Part shown: piece by piece, positions 34,068 to 42,457 of the stretch
Position numbering within the stretch: the first letter of the stretch is position 1
Layout of the letters: every line of letters begins with the position of its first letter
Assembly: GCF_000296815.2 (NCBI RefSeq)
Contig: NZ_CAIT01000009.1
Coordinates: 992,001-1,056,000, forward strand
Source of the DNA: Fibrisoma limi BUZ 3
GTDB taxonomy: Bacteria > Bacteroidota > Bacteroidia > Cytophagales > Spirosomataceae
Length of the DNA stretch: 64,000 nucleotides
Direction of reading: 5' to 3'
Program-made: the position numbers and the translations under genes
Notes under the pieces: model-generated
Database searches by the model: none
Seen by the model: the letters and a program-made list of their open reading frames with translations, nothing else
Told to the model about the DNA's origin: nothing

Positions 34068-34997
34068 ATGCACTCACAAGCCACTTTATCTGACAACCAG
34101 GCCATTACCGCCCGCGTACGGGTACCGTTGCGTATCGACTTCGCCGGGGGATGGTCCGACGCGCCCGACTTTCTACAGCATGAGCAGGGGGCGGTCGTCA
34201 ATGCCGCTATTGATCGCTACGTCGAAGGCCACGCCCGCTGGGGGCATGACGGGCTCCGACTGGAGTATACCCTCGACGTTCCGCCCGACGTTCACCTGGG
34301 CAGTTCGGCCTCCATCGACGTAGCCTGGCTCCGGCTCACGTATGGCCTGATTGGTCGCCAGGTAGCTCCTGTCGAACTGGCCGAACAGGCCTATGAAGTT
34401 GAAAAGCTGCTGGGTGTAGCCGGGGGTAAGCAGGACCAGTACGCAGCCGCGCTGGGCGGTTTCCATCTGCTGCGGTTTCTGGGCCACGATGGTCCCGTAG
34501 AGGTCGAGCCACTAACGGTTTCGGACGAAACCAGCCGTCGGCTCGAGGAGCAGTGCGTTCTTTGCCTGACCGGCGATCGTTCGTCGTCGGGTGGTTTACA
34601 CGAACAGGTCTGGTCACGCTACCGCGCGGGCGACGAAACCATCCGGAAAGCGCTGGAACGCATTCGCGACAGTGCGCTGGACACGCGGGATGCGTTGCTG
34701 CGGGGCGATCTGGGTACACTGGCCACCATGCTGACCCTAAACCGCGAAGCCGCCCGGCAACTGCATCCGCAACTTATTACGCCCCACATGGATCAGTTGT
34801 TTACGGTCGCCGAAGAAGCCGGTGCGCTGGGCAGTAAGCCCTGCGGAGCCGGTGGGGGTGGATGCGTACTGATTCTTTGCGATGAAGGCAGGCGGGCGGC
34901 TGTGGTCGATGCGCTTCAGCAACGTAGCGGGCAGATACTATCATTCGCGTTCGCGCCCCCGGTCAACAATCCGGCCGACCAGTCTACCCCGCCATGA
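34068..34997 (+). CDS. GHMP family sugar kinase
   Basis: 309 residues. GHMP motif 1 VPLRIDFAGGWSDAPDF (19-35) and motif 2 PPDVHLGSSASID (72-84), then GVAGGKQDQYAAALGG and motif 3 SKPCGAGGGGCVLI. The RIDFAGGWSD form is that of bacterial heptose-7-phosphate kinases (HddA) and fucokinase-like enzymes rather than homoserine or mevalonate kinases. No heptose genes are adjacent, so the sugar is not assigned. The last four bases overlap the start of the AI-2E gene (ATGA), meaning coupled translation and possibly a kinase working with a transporter. Confidence 0.85.
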   Translation: MHSQATLSDNQAITARVRVPLRIDFAGGWSDAPDFLQHEQGAVVNAAIDRYVEGHARWGHDGLRLEYTLDVPPDVHLGSSASIDVAWLRLTYGLIGRQVAPVELAEQAYEVEKLLGVAGGKQDQYAAALGGFHLLRFLGHDGPVEVEPLTVSDETSRRLEEQCVLCLTGDRSSSGGLHEQVWSRYRAGDETIRKALERIRDSALDTRDALLRGDLGTLATMLTLNREAARQLHPQLITPHMDQLFTVAEEAGALGSKPCGAGGGGCVLILCDEGRRAAVVDALQQRSGQILSFAFAPPVNNPADQSTPP

Positions 34998-36094
34998 AAC
35001 CCGCGCCATCCGTATTACAATCGACCCTCTTTCGGTACGTCCTGCTGATCACTGCCGTCTACCTGACCCTTTCGGGGCTGTACTATGCCGGTGGCCTGCT
35101 GGCTCCGTTAAGCACGGCCGGATTGCTGGCTATGCTGATGCTACCCATTTGTCGGCAGCTTGAACGCTGGAAACTACCCCGTGTAGCCGCCATTATCATC
35201 TGCCTGCTCATTATCCTGATTGTTGTGCTGGGCATTGGCGCGCTGCTTTCTACCCAGATTATGGGCTTTTTGCGGGATCTGCCCACACTACAGGCTCAGA
35301 TGACCACCAAACTGGCGACGATACAGCAATCCATCCGGGAACTAACCGACGTTTCAGCCGATGAACAGATTCAATTTTTACGCGATCGGCTGAACTCCCT
35401 GCTCGGCTCGGCGGGACGTTACCTGATGGCGGTACTGACCACGACCGGTAATGCACTCACAACAATCGGTCTCGTGTTGATCTATACGTTTTTCTTCCTG
35501 TTCTACCGGCAACGGTTCGTTCGGTTTATCCTGATGATCACCCCGCCGGAACATCATAGGACAACACGCGACATTATCACCCAGGTCGGGCAGGTAACGC
35601 AGCAATACATGTCGGGCGTACTGCTGGTTATGATCATTCTGGCTACGCTGAATACCATCGGGCTAAGTATCATCGGCATTCAGCAGGCCGTTTTCTTTGG
35701 CGTACTGGGCGGGCTGCTGAATATCATTCCCTACATCGGTACGTTTCTGGGCGGTCTGATTCCAACGCTGTTCGCTTTGCTGACGAAAGAGTCCATTACG
35801 CCCGCTATTGCCGTAGCCGCCGTTTTTTCACTGAATCAATTTCTGGAAAATAACTTCCTGACGCCTTTCATCGTCGGTGGGCGGGTCAAAGTAAATCCGC
35901 TGGCTACGATCATTGCCCTGCTGATTGGCAGCTATGTGTGGGGTATTGCGGGAATGATTCTCTTCATTCCCCTGCTGGGTATTACGAAAATTATCCTCGA
36001 CAACGTCAAACCGCTTCGGCCGTTCGGCTACCTCGTCGGCGAAGAAGACGACGATGACGAAACTGGCGATAAGCAAGCTACTGACCAAAACTGA
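34994..36094 (+). CDS. AI-2E family transporter (second copy)
   Basis: 366 residues, polytopic. Family blocks: FFGVLGGLLNIIPYIGTFLGGLIPTLFAL and FSLNQFLENNFLTPFIVGGRVKVNPLATIIALLIG, with the amphipathic loop region 90-135. The C-terminus is strongly acidic (GEEDDDDETGDKQ). About 12 residues longer than the copy at 27800 and only distantly similar to it. Translationally coupled to the sugar kinase gene, which is an unusual pairing. Confidence 0.9.
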   Translation: MKPAPSVLQSTLFRYVLLITAVYLTLSGLYYAGGLLAPLSTAGLLAMLMLPICRQLERWKLPRVAAIIICLLIILIVVLGIGALLSTQIMGFLRDLPTLQAQMTTKLATIQQSIRELTDVSADEQIQFLRDRLNSLLGSAGRYLMAVLTTTGNALTTIGLVLIYTFFFLFYRQRFVRFILMITPPEHHRTTRDIITQVGQVTQQYMSGVLLVMIILATLNTIGLSIIGIQQAVFFGVLGGLLNIIPYIGTFLGGLIPTLFALLTKESITPAIAVAAVFSLNQFLENNFLTPFIVGGRVKVNPLATIIALLIGSYVWGIAGMILFIPLLGITKIILDNVKPLRPFGYLVGEEDDDDETGDKQATDQN

Positions 36095-36097
36095 CCG

Positions 36098-37429
36098 TTA
36101 CATCCAGACGGGCCGCAACGTCGAATACAACGACCGTATGCTTGCCTTTTCGTAGTCGGTTGGCAACGTTTGTTCGGCGTACGTCAGTAGATAGTTGGCC
36201 TGCTCCTGCAAAACGGCTTTGCGGTCAGGATCGTTGACATCGGCCGCCACAAGGGCCAGTGCCCGTAGCAATCGCCGGAACACGGCATGATTGCCATCGG
36301 CATTCAACCGGGGCAGATCAAAAGCCAGCCGTATGTAGTCGTCGAAGTCAGCCGCCCGCACCATCACCCGCACGTGCTTTCCGTCGGAGCGAAGCCGGGC
36401 CGGGAAGTCGCGCCGGGCCAGTTGGCCGCCGATAGCCCCGAGGTAGTCAATCGCCATGATGGCCGTTGTGGTGTCGTTGATGCCGGGCGATAGGGCTTTA
36501 AGAGCAATGTCCACCAGTTGCTGAATCCCAAACGCTACGTCCTGCTCAACATTACGGTGCCGCCCGATGCTGACAAATTGCATCAGGTCGTCGGGCCAGT
36601 CGGCCTGATCGGGGTCGGGCCGCTCCATCCCGCTGCGAACACTAAAGAGCACCGTACCCTCGCCGACGAACGAACCGATTTCTTTTTCGATGCGCAACAC
36701 GACCCGATTATGCGTAGCCCAGTGCAGTAACTCGTCGGTGCTGATCCGTTGCAGATAGCCGGTTTGTGTCGACAGGATAGGCCACCAGCCGGTTTGCTCG
36801 TCGCTGTACTGAAGGGCTGCTTCGGCCTGATCGGGATCATCGACGGGTTCGCCAAATTCATCTGGAAACAGGGTCTCGATTGCTTTGCCGGTTTCGTGAA
36901 AAATATGCTGTACGATGGTGCCCGTCTGGAGCGATTCGGCGATATGATGAATGAAATAAATCAGGGCCGCCACCCCACCCAGCGCCAGAATCAGACTGAC
37001 CAGTACGGCCGTAGCCGGCACAAACTTCCCTTCGTCGGAGCCACGGATCGTACCGAGCACGACCAGGCTGTAGGCAAATACGCCCACGAAGTAGCCCATG
37101 ACTATCTGGTTGACGCGGTCGCGCATGAAGTTACGCAGCACCCGGGGCGAATACTGGCTGCTCACCTGCGAGATGGCCGACAGTGTCAGTGAAAAAATCA
37201 GCGCGGCCACCGTCAGCATGGAACCAGCAATGGCCGTGAGCATCCCCCGCGACCCGTCGGCCCCCACGCCGAACAGCAGCGGGAAGCGTTTGGTCCCCTG
37301 CCACGAGGTTTCGGCATCGAACCGAATCAGCCCGTAGGCCAGTCCAAACGAACCCAGCACCATCAGGCTGGGTACAAACCAAAGTGACTCACGAAGTTGC
37401 TGCCAGTACTGGCCAAGGCGGTTATTCAT
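36098..37429 (-). CDS. DUF2254 membrane protein
   Basis: 443 residues. Four N-terminal membrane helices (about 15-40, 60-90, 105-130, 135-165), with FSLTLSAISQVSSQYSPRVLRNFMRDR between them, then a large soluble domain containing DIALKALSPGINDTTTAIMAIDYLGAIGGQLARR. This is the standard layout of the DUF2254 family, whose function is unknown; the SPGINDTTTA block is its most conserved part and suggests ligand or ion binding. Converges on the AI-2E gene with a 3-base gap. Confidence 0.9.
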   Translation of the reverse strand: MNNRLGQYWQQLRESLWFVPSLMVLGSFGLAYGLIRFDAETSWQGTKRFPLLFGVGADGSRGMLTAIAGSMLTVAALIFSLTLSAISQVSSQYSPRVLRNFMRDRVNQIVMGYFVGVFAYSLVVLGTIRGSDEGKFVPATAVLVSLILALGGVAALIYFIHHIAESLQTGTIVQHIFHETGKAIETLFPDEFGEPVDDPDQAEAALQYSDEQTGWWPILSTQTGYLQRISTDELLHWATHNRVVLRIEKEIGSFVGEGTVLFSVRSGMERPDPDQADWPDDLMQFVSIGRHRNVEQDVAFGIQQLVDIALKALSPGINDTTTAIMAIDYLGAIGGQLARRDFPARLRSDGKHVRVMVRAADFDDYIRLAFDLPRLNADGNHAVFRRLLRALALVAADVNDPDRKAVLQEQANYLLTYAEQTLPTDYEKASIRSLYSTLRPVWM

Positions 37430-37559
37430 ACGAAATCTGTCTGTACATTTAACCGACCAGGCACGAAACGGTTTTTCAGAGCAGGGTGGCGACTTGGAGA
37501 AAGAGCTTACATGCTGGGGATTCTGCTAATCGTTACGTACTAAAACCATGTATTTATCC

Positions 37560-38246
37560 ATGAAGCGAATTTTGATCATTGAAGACGACCGGCGAATAGC
37601 CCTGAACGTGAGCCGAAGTCTCCAGGATGAGGGCTACCAGACAGAAATCGCTTACGATGGCTACAACGGCCGGGCGCTGGCGCTGGGGGGCGCGTTCGAT
37701 TTGCTGATTCTGGATATTAACCTGCCCGGCATAAACGGCTACGAAATCTGTCGGAACGTACGGACCGAAAAGCCCCGATTGCCAATCATCATGCTGACGG
37801 CTCTGGGCGAAGTAGAAGATAAAATCGAAGGACTGGAACGCGGGGCCGACGACTACCTCGTTAAACCATTCGACCTCCGCGAACTGAGCGCCCGCGTGGC
37901 TACCTGTTTCCGGCGAACCGATCTGATGGCAAACCCTCATCAGGAAGAAGTGATCCAGCTTGCCGACCTGACTGTCAATTTTTCATCCAAGATTGTCAGC
38001 CGCCAGAACCGAACCATCGATCTCACAGCCAAAGAGTTTTCACTGCTGGAGTACATGCTCCGGCACCAGGGCCGGGTAATTTCAAAAATGGATCTGACGG
38101 AAAACGTGTGGGGTATTAACTACGATCCGGGTACCAACGTGGTTGAAGTCTACATCAATTACCTGCGCAAGAAGATAGACAAGGATTTTGAAACCAAGCT
38201 GATTCACACGCGCCCCGGATTGGGCTATATCCTAAAGGAAGAATGA
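37560..38246 (+). CDS. OmpR/PhoB family response regulator
   Basis: 228 residues from the ATG at 37560. Receiver domain: acidic pair ED at 8-10, phospho-acceptor Asp52 in LLILDINLPG, switch Thr in MLTALGE, Lys in YLVKPFD. The winged-helix output domain (about 130-226) has IDLTAKEFSLLEYMLRHQGRVISK and VVEVYINYLRKKID, typical of OmpR. It overlaps the kinase gene at 38243 by four bases. OmpR-type dimers bind direct repeats about 11 bp apart, so this protein is the prime candidate for binding the six arrays in this region; that link is an inference. Confidence 0.95.
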   Translation: MKRILIIEDDRRIALNVSRSLQDEGYQTEIAYDGYNGRALALGGAFDLLILDINLPGINGYEICRNVRTEKPRLPIIMLTALGEVEDKIEGLERGADDYLVKPFDLRELSARVATCFRRTDLMANPHQEEVIQLADLTVNFSSKIVSRQNRTIDLTAKEFSLLEYMLRHQGRVISKMDLTENVWGINYDPGTNVVEVYINYLRKKIDKDFETKLIHTRPGLGYILKEE

Positions 38247-39625
38247 TTGCAATGACGATTCGAAACCGCATTTCGCTGCAATTCACGCTTATTGTTGCTT
38301 CGATTCTGGTCGTTTTTTCCGGGATGGTGTACATTACGTCGGCCAACTACCGGCAGGAAGAATTCTATAACCGGTTGATCCAGAAAGCCAGAACAACGGT
38401 CCGGTTTCTGGTTGAAGTAAAGGAAATTGACCGCGATCTGCTCAAAATTATTGACCGCAATACGATTTCGGCCCTTATCAACGAGAAAGTTCTGATTTTC
38501 AACGAACGGAACCAACTTATCTACGCCAGCGTCGACGACCAGGTGATCAACTACCGCCCCCAGTTGCTTACCTGGGTTCGGCGGGAAGGCGTTGTTGAAA
38601 CCACCGATGGCGAAAACGAAGTCATCGGCCTTTTGTATAAGGAACAAGGTCGGCCACTGGTTGTGCTGGCGTCGGCCTACGACCGCTTTGGAAGGTCGAA
38701 ACTCAGCAACCTGCGTCGTACGCTTACCTGGGGATTAGTGGGTGGTATTGGCCTGACCATAGCCCTCGGGTTCTTTTTTGCCGGCAAATCCTTACAGCCC
38801 ATTGCTCACATTAACGAACAGGTACAGACCATCACAGCCCGCAACCTTCAGCAACGGCTTGATGAAGGCCGACGCCAGGACGAGATCGACCAGCTCGCGG
38901 TAAATTTCAACCACGTACTCGACCGGCTGGAGCAGGCATTTGATCAGCAGCGCAGCTTTGTTTCCCATGCTTCGCACGAACTCCGAACGCCGTTGACCGC
39001 CCTTAAATCAGAGATTCAACTGGGATTACGCCGACGGCTCAGTACCGACGAATACGAGAACGTGCTCCAGAACCTGATGGCTGATACAGACCGGCTGATT
39101 GGGTTGTCCAATAGTCTCCTGTTCCTGGCGCGGACGCTGGAGAACCTGCACCACATGAACCAGGATGCCGTTCGGCTGGACGAAGTCGTGTTTTCGGCCC
39201 AGGATGAACTGCTAAGTGCTCGCCCTGACTACCAGATTCAGATTGATTACGACAGCATACCGGAATCGGATACGGGTCTACAGGTCCGCGGCAACGAAAA
39301 CCTGCTCCGGCGGGTCGTGCTTAACCTGCTCGACAATGCCTGTAAGTATTCGCCCAAGTCTCAGGCCTGGGTACGTATCGGCAGTACGCCGGATACCTGC
39401 CGACTGATCATCCGCGACGAAGGGATTGGCATGACGCCCGACGAACTGACCCGCATTTTCGAGCCATTCTACCGCGCCGGTAATGCCGTTGGCTACGATG
39501 GATTTGGCGTTGGGTTGTCTATCTGCCAACGCATCATGGATCTGCACCAGGGGGAAATTTCAGTAGTCAGTGAGCTAGGAAAAGGCAGTACGTTCACGGT
39601 GTCTTTACCGCGGCTCCAAGACTGA
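38243..39625 (+). CDS. Membrane histidine kinase (HAMP-HisKA-HATPase)
   Basis: 460 residues. TM helices at about 12-32 and 162-182 enclose a periplasmic sensor of about 130 residues; HAMP at 183-236 (GKSLQPIAHINEQVQTITARNLQQR); HisKA with FVSHASHELRTPLTALKSEI and phospho-accepting His245; HATPase_c with N-box (NLLDNACKYSPK), G1 (IRDEGIGM), F-box (FEPFYRA) and G2 (GFGVGLSICQRIM). Cognate to the response regulator just upstream with a 4-base overlap. The sensor domain matches no ligand class I can name; its place among osmotic and envelope genes hints at an envelope or osmotic signal. Confidence 0.95.
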   Translation: MIAMTIRNRISLQFTLIVASILVVFSGMVYITSANYRQEEFYNRLIQKARTTVRFLVEVKEIDRDLLKIIDRNTISALINEKVLIFNERNQLIYASVDDQVINYRPQLLTWVRREGVVETTDGENEVIGLLYKEQGRPLVVLASAYDRFGRSKLSNLRRTLTWGLVGGIGLTIALGFFFAGKSLQPIAHINEQVQTITARNLQQRLDEGRRQDEIDQLAVNFNHVLDRLEQAFDQQRSFVSHASHELRTPLTALKSEIQLGLRRRLSTDEYENVLQNLMADTDRLIGLSNSLLFLARTLENLHHMNQDAVRLDEVVFSAQDELLSARPDYQIQIDYDSIPESDTGLQVRGNENLLRRVVLNLLDNACKYSPKSQAWVRIGSTPDTCRLIIRDEGIGMTPDELTRIFEPFYRAGNAVGYDGFGVGLSICQRIMDLHQGEISVVSELGKGSTFTVSLPRLQD

Positions 39626-39666
39626 CATCAATCAGCACAAACGACACTGACGACGTTTCTTTAAAC

Positions 39667-39700
39667 TGGTCTATTGATTAAATAGTTAACCTATAGACCA
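39667..39700. promoter_or_regulatory. Spaced inverted repeat upstream of the SpoIIAA-like gene
   Basis: TGGTCTAT (39667-39674) and ATAGACCA (39693-39700) form a perfect 8-bp inverted repeat over 18 bases of AT-rich DNA, ending 12 bases before the ATG at 39713. An operator or a 5' hairpin that could hide the start region. Confidence 0.4.
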
Positions 39701-39712
39701 AACGACTTAATC

Positions 39713-40069
39713 ATGATACAGCCAATCGATTTGCAGGACGATCGTGTATTCGCTTTTCGCGTCAACGGCAAGATTACGACCGATGAACTAAAGCCGATGG
39801 CCGACAAACTGACAGCGCGCATCAGGCAGTACGGCAAGATGCGCGTGTACGCTGAATACGTCGGCGTGGAAGGCATCTCACCCAGAGCGGTTTGGGAGGA
39901 CCTGAAATTTGATTTCGCCCACCTGACCGATTTTGACAAAGCTGCGCTTGTGACCGATAAGCAGTGGATGAACCTGTCGGCAGGTCTGGTCAACCTGGTT
40001 CCCGGGCTGGAGGTAAAGCTGTTTTCGTTTGATGAACAGGAGCAGGCCCGGCAATGGATTTTGCACTAA
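39713..40069 (+). CDS. SpoIIAA/STAS-like protein
   Basis: 118 residues, no signal or TM. Start MIQPIDLQDDRVFAFRVNGKITTDELKPMADKL and then MRVYAEYVGVEGISPRAVWEDLKFDFAHL and LFSFDEQEQARQWI match the SpoIIAA-like (DUF3478-type) family, a small alpha/beta lipid-binding-like STAS fold often found alone in stress regions. Function not known in detail. It lies directly behind the two-component genes but has its own putative control element and a terminator. Confidence 0.8.
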   Translation: MIQPIDLQDDRVFAFRVNGKITTDELKPMADKLTARIRQYGKMRVYAEYVGVEGISPRAVWEDLKFDFAHLTDFDKAALVTDKQWMNLSAGLVNLVPGLEVKLFSFDEQEQARQWILH

Positions 40070-40084
40070 GATCGGACTGTACTA

Positions 40085-40120
40085 ACAGCAAAGCCCACGG
40101 TCAGCCGTGGGCTTTGCTGT
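40085..40120. terminator. Strong bidirectional terminator
   Basis: Perfect 16-bp stem (40085-40100 / 40105-40120) with a 4-base loop TCAG between the convergent genes ending at 40069 and 40145. Confidence 0.85.
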
Positions 40121-40144
40121 ATCCTGGAGCCAGCTCGGGAAACA

Positions 40145-41065
40145 TCAGAAAAACCAGAAGCTGTCGCGCAACTGGAACTCAACTGAACCCAGATACCGAT
40201 CGTTGGTATACACTGAGGCCCGGTAAGTACCTGGTTGAATATCAGCATCTGGCTCGAGCCGAAATGACACCCGCATCGGTGTCTTTGCAAAGTTGACATT
40301 CTGTACGGCGTGAACCGGAATCACTTCATTCTTATCTGACAGCGCGATGGTTTCCGTACGAAGCGGAGGAATAGCCGCCTGCTGGCGATCGTTGGTCAGG
40401 CTCAGATACACTTCCTCCAAACCTTCCAGACGCATCTCGGCCGGGATGTTGAGCGAGATGGTCAGCGCATCTGTTTTCTTTGCCTTAGCCGTTACCTTAT
40501 CATTGGGTTTGACAGCTTCCACCCGAAAACCATCGCCGGTGAGCGACGACCGAGGTACCATCGTTACGATTCGGGCATCCAGGGCGGTCACCTTATCCTG
40601 CAATTCTTTCTGCTGATTAATCAACAGTTCGTTCGACTGATTCTGCCAGTTGATTTTGTCCTGCAGGGCACCTGTCTGAGTCGTCAGGCTATCGCGGGTC
40701 ACCGTAAGTTGTTCGACCTCTCGATTCAGGTTCTCAATGGTCCGGGTCCGTCCTATGTTGCTCCGGCGCAGTTCTCGCAGGGAAGCGTTCGTCCGGTTTA
40801 ACTGGCTATCGGCCATTTCCATTCGCCGATTCAGTTCCGTATTATCTTCTTTCGCCGTTGCAAGTTGCTCATTCAGTACCCGCATATCATTATCAAGCCG
40901 TAGCTTTACAGCTAAGAGCGAGTCGGCCTGCTGTTCAGTACGGTCGCTGCGGGCAGCCAGATTGCGGCTTTTATTCCAGAAATAGATGCCACCGCCCAAT
41001 AGCAGGACCAGGCCAATAATCAAAGCGGTCATCGTACCGCTTGATGTTTGTTCCGATGTTTCCAT
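40145..41065 (-). CDS. Single-span membrane protein with long coiled coil
   Basis: 306 residues. A short polar N-terminus, one TM helix (about 12-30, MTALIIGLVLLLGGGIYFW), then residues 40-165 as an uninterrupted coiled coil (NEQLATAKEDNTELNRRMEM, REVEQLTVTRDSLTTQ, NQQKELQDKVTALDARI) and a beta-rich C-terminal domain (about 180-306) with ALTISLNIPAEMRLEGLEEVYLSL and FRLEPDADIQPGTYRASVYTNDRYLGSVEFQL. No enzyme motif. It resembles periplasmic spacer or scaffold proteins. Controlled by array 4 with a -7 box at the standard distance. Confidence 0.65.
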   Translation of the reverse strand: METSEQTSSGTMTALIIGLVLLLGGGIYFWNKSRNLAARSDRTEQQADSLLAVKLRLDNDMRVLNEQLATAKEDNTELNRRMEMADSQLNRTNASLRELRRSNIGRTRTIENLNREVEQLTVTRDSLTTQTGALQDKINWQNQSNELLINQQKELQDKVTALDARIVTMVPRSSLTGDGFRVEAVKPNDKVTAKAKKTDALTISLNIPAEMRLEGLEEVYLSLTNDRQQAAIPPLRTETIALSDKNEVIPVHAVQNVNFAKTPMRVSFRLEPDADIQPGTYRASVYTNDRYLGSVEFQLRDSFWFF

Positions 41066-41101
41066 ACCTTGCTTTAGTTTAGTTGATTACTGTTTCTGCG
41101 G

Positions 41102-41158
41102 CAAAGATGACTGGCATTCGTTACAGCAGGCTTAAAGAGGAATTAGAATTTACTTAGA
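41102..41158 (-). promoter_or_regulatory. Promoter and 11-bp repeat array 4 (coiled-coil gene; UspA gene)
   Basis: TTACA, TTAAA, TTAGA and TTAGA start at 41121, 41132, 41143 and 41154 on the plus strand; the core TTAGAATTTACTTAGA (41143-41158) is a full consensus match. Towards the minus-strand gene a box CATCTTTG (41109-41102) follows after 11 bases, the same box and spacing as array 6. The array also ends 19 bases before the divergent UspA start, so it may control both. Confidence 0.75.
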
Positions 41159-41176
41159 TAGGATAGTATAGTTCTC

Positions 41177-42082
41177 ATGGAAGCGCTCCCCATTCACTAC
41201 ATTCTGGTTCCCGTTGATTTCAGCGATCCTTCCCACAACGCGCTGGCCACGGCCATTGCTATGGGCCGGCGTCAGCAAGCAAGCCTGCACCTGCTCAACG
41301 TACTGGACCCCACCGAAACCAACAGCCAAAGCCCTCTGGAAACGCTGGATGAACAGGTTCGGACACAAACCGAAGCAATACGTGAACTGGCCCGTCAAAC
41401 GACGCTTGACCATCAGATTCAGTGTGCGGGTGAGTGCCGGGTTGGTAGCGTTAGCACCGAAATCGTAGCTGCTGCCGGACTGGCGAAAGCCGACCTGATT
41501 GTGATGGGCACCCACGGCTCGTCGGGCATCCGGGCTTTTTACATCGGCAGCGAAGCCTACCGGGTTATCAAAACCGCCCCCTGCCCCGTTCTGACGGTTC
41601 CGGCCCATCAATCCTGGACTACGTTCGAACAGATCCTGTTTCCGGTTCGGCCCGTGCCGGGGGCATTGGAGAAATACAACTTTGCCCGGCGGATCATTCA
41701 GCAGAACAACGCCGAGTTAACGGTACTGGCTTTACACCCCCCTGACGAGATCATCAGCATCGATCAGTTACAGCAACAGATAGCGGCATTGGATGAACAG
41801 TTCGCCCGCGACAACGTTCGAAGCCGGACGCTGTTCTGCCCAACGGATCTGGTTGCCGAAACCGTATTGCAGAAGGCGGATGAGTTACAGGCTGATCTGC
41901 TGATCATTACGGCGACGCTGGACACGACGCAGCAGGATTTTTTCATAGGCCCTTTCACGCAGCAGATTGTGCACAATGCCCACGTACCGGTCCTGTCGAT
42001 TCGACCTCAGTCGTACATGCAGCATCCGGAACGAGTGAAATGGCAGTACGACTGGCGGTCGCAGCATCTCCGGGATCGGTAG
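41177..42082 (+). CDS. Universal stress protein with two UspA domains
   Basis: 301 residues. Domain 1 (about 6-148) starts ILVPVDFSDPSHNALATAIAMG and carries the ATP-binding signature GTHG-x9-GS in VMGTHGSSGIRAFYIGSEAYRV and CPVLTVP. Domain 2 (about 155-290) has the fold (ILFPVRPV, LLIITATLDTT, VPVLSIRP) but lacks the glycine ATP motif, so only the first domain should bind ATP. Tandem Usp proteins act in starvation, redox and envelope stress. The start is 19 bases from array 4. Confidence 0.93.
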   Translation: MEALPIHYILVPVDFSDPSHNALATAIAMGRRQQASLHLLNVLDPTETNSQSPLETLDEQVRTQTEAIRELARQTTLDHQIQCAGECRVGSVSTEIVAAAGLAKADLIVMGTHGSSGIRAFYIGSEAYRVIKTAPCPVLTVPAHQSWTTFEQILFPVRPVPGALEKYNFARRIIQQNNAELTVLALHPPDEIISIDQLQQQIAALDEQFARDNVRSRTLFCPTDLVAETVLQKADELQADLLIITATLDTTQQDFFIGPFTQQIVHNAHVPVLSIRPQSYMQHPERVKWQYDWRSQHLRDR

Positions 42083-42457
42083 TTTCGCCCTTATCTCCTG
42101 CCAGACGGCAACTTCCCTGCAAAGCGCTGTTGGCTTAGGCGCCGTGACCACCGTCTTGCTTTACATACCGATTATAACAGTGTACCGGCTCTGCCGACCG
42201 TTTTCCTACTCGATGCCGACGCCTGGCCAGCACGGCAAGCAGCTACAGTCGCTATAAGTAAATTCTAATGTCGGCTTAAGCAGTGTTTAAGCCGCAAAGC
42301 CGATTTTTCGGGCTCGCCTAATACCGATACGATTAGGCCTGAACGGCTACGAGGATGGTTTACAGTGAATAAAACAGCCTGGTTTTCACCTAACCTCATC
42401 AACACAGAGCCTCAATATAAGGAGTTGTTCAACTTATCGATCTCACCCTTATACCCA
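42083..42457. other. Intergenic region before the second MscS gene
   Basis: 375 bases. The first 165 show nothing recognisable. Array 5 occupies 42253-42290 and a 7-bp inverted repeat GCCTAAT / ATTAGGC lies at 42316-42338. A GTG at 42365 opens the MscS frame but the added 31 residues do not resemble the family. Confidence 0.45.
42253..42290 (+). promoter_or_regulatory. 11-bp repeat array 5 (MscS-permease-glgX)
   Basis: On the minus strand TTAAA, TTAAG, TTAGA and TTATA; on the plus strand their complements start at 42253, 42264, 42275 and 42286, exactly 11 apart. The core TTAGAATTTACTTATA (complement of 42253-42268) fits the consensus at 15 of 16 positions. Orientation relative to the plus-strand gene is the same as for arrays 1, 2, 4 and 6. 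GATTTTTC at 42302-42309 sits at the -7 distance but fits poorly. Confidence 0.65.
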
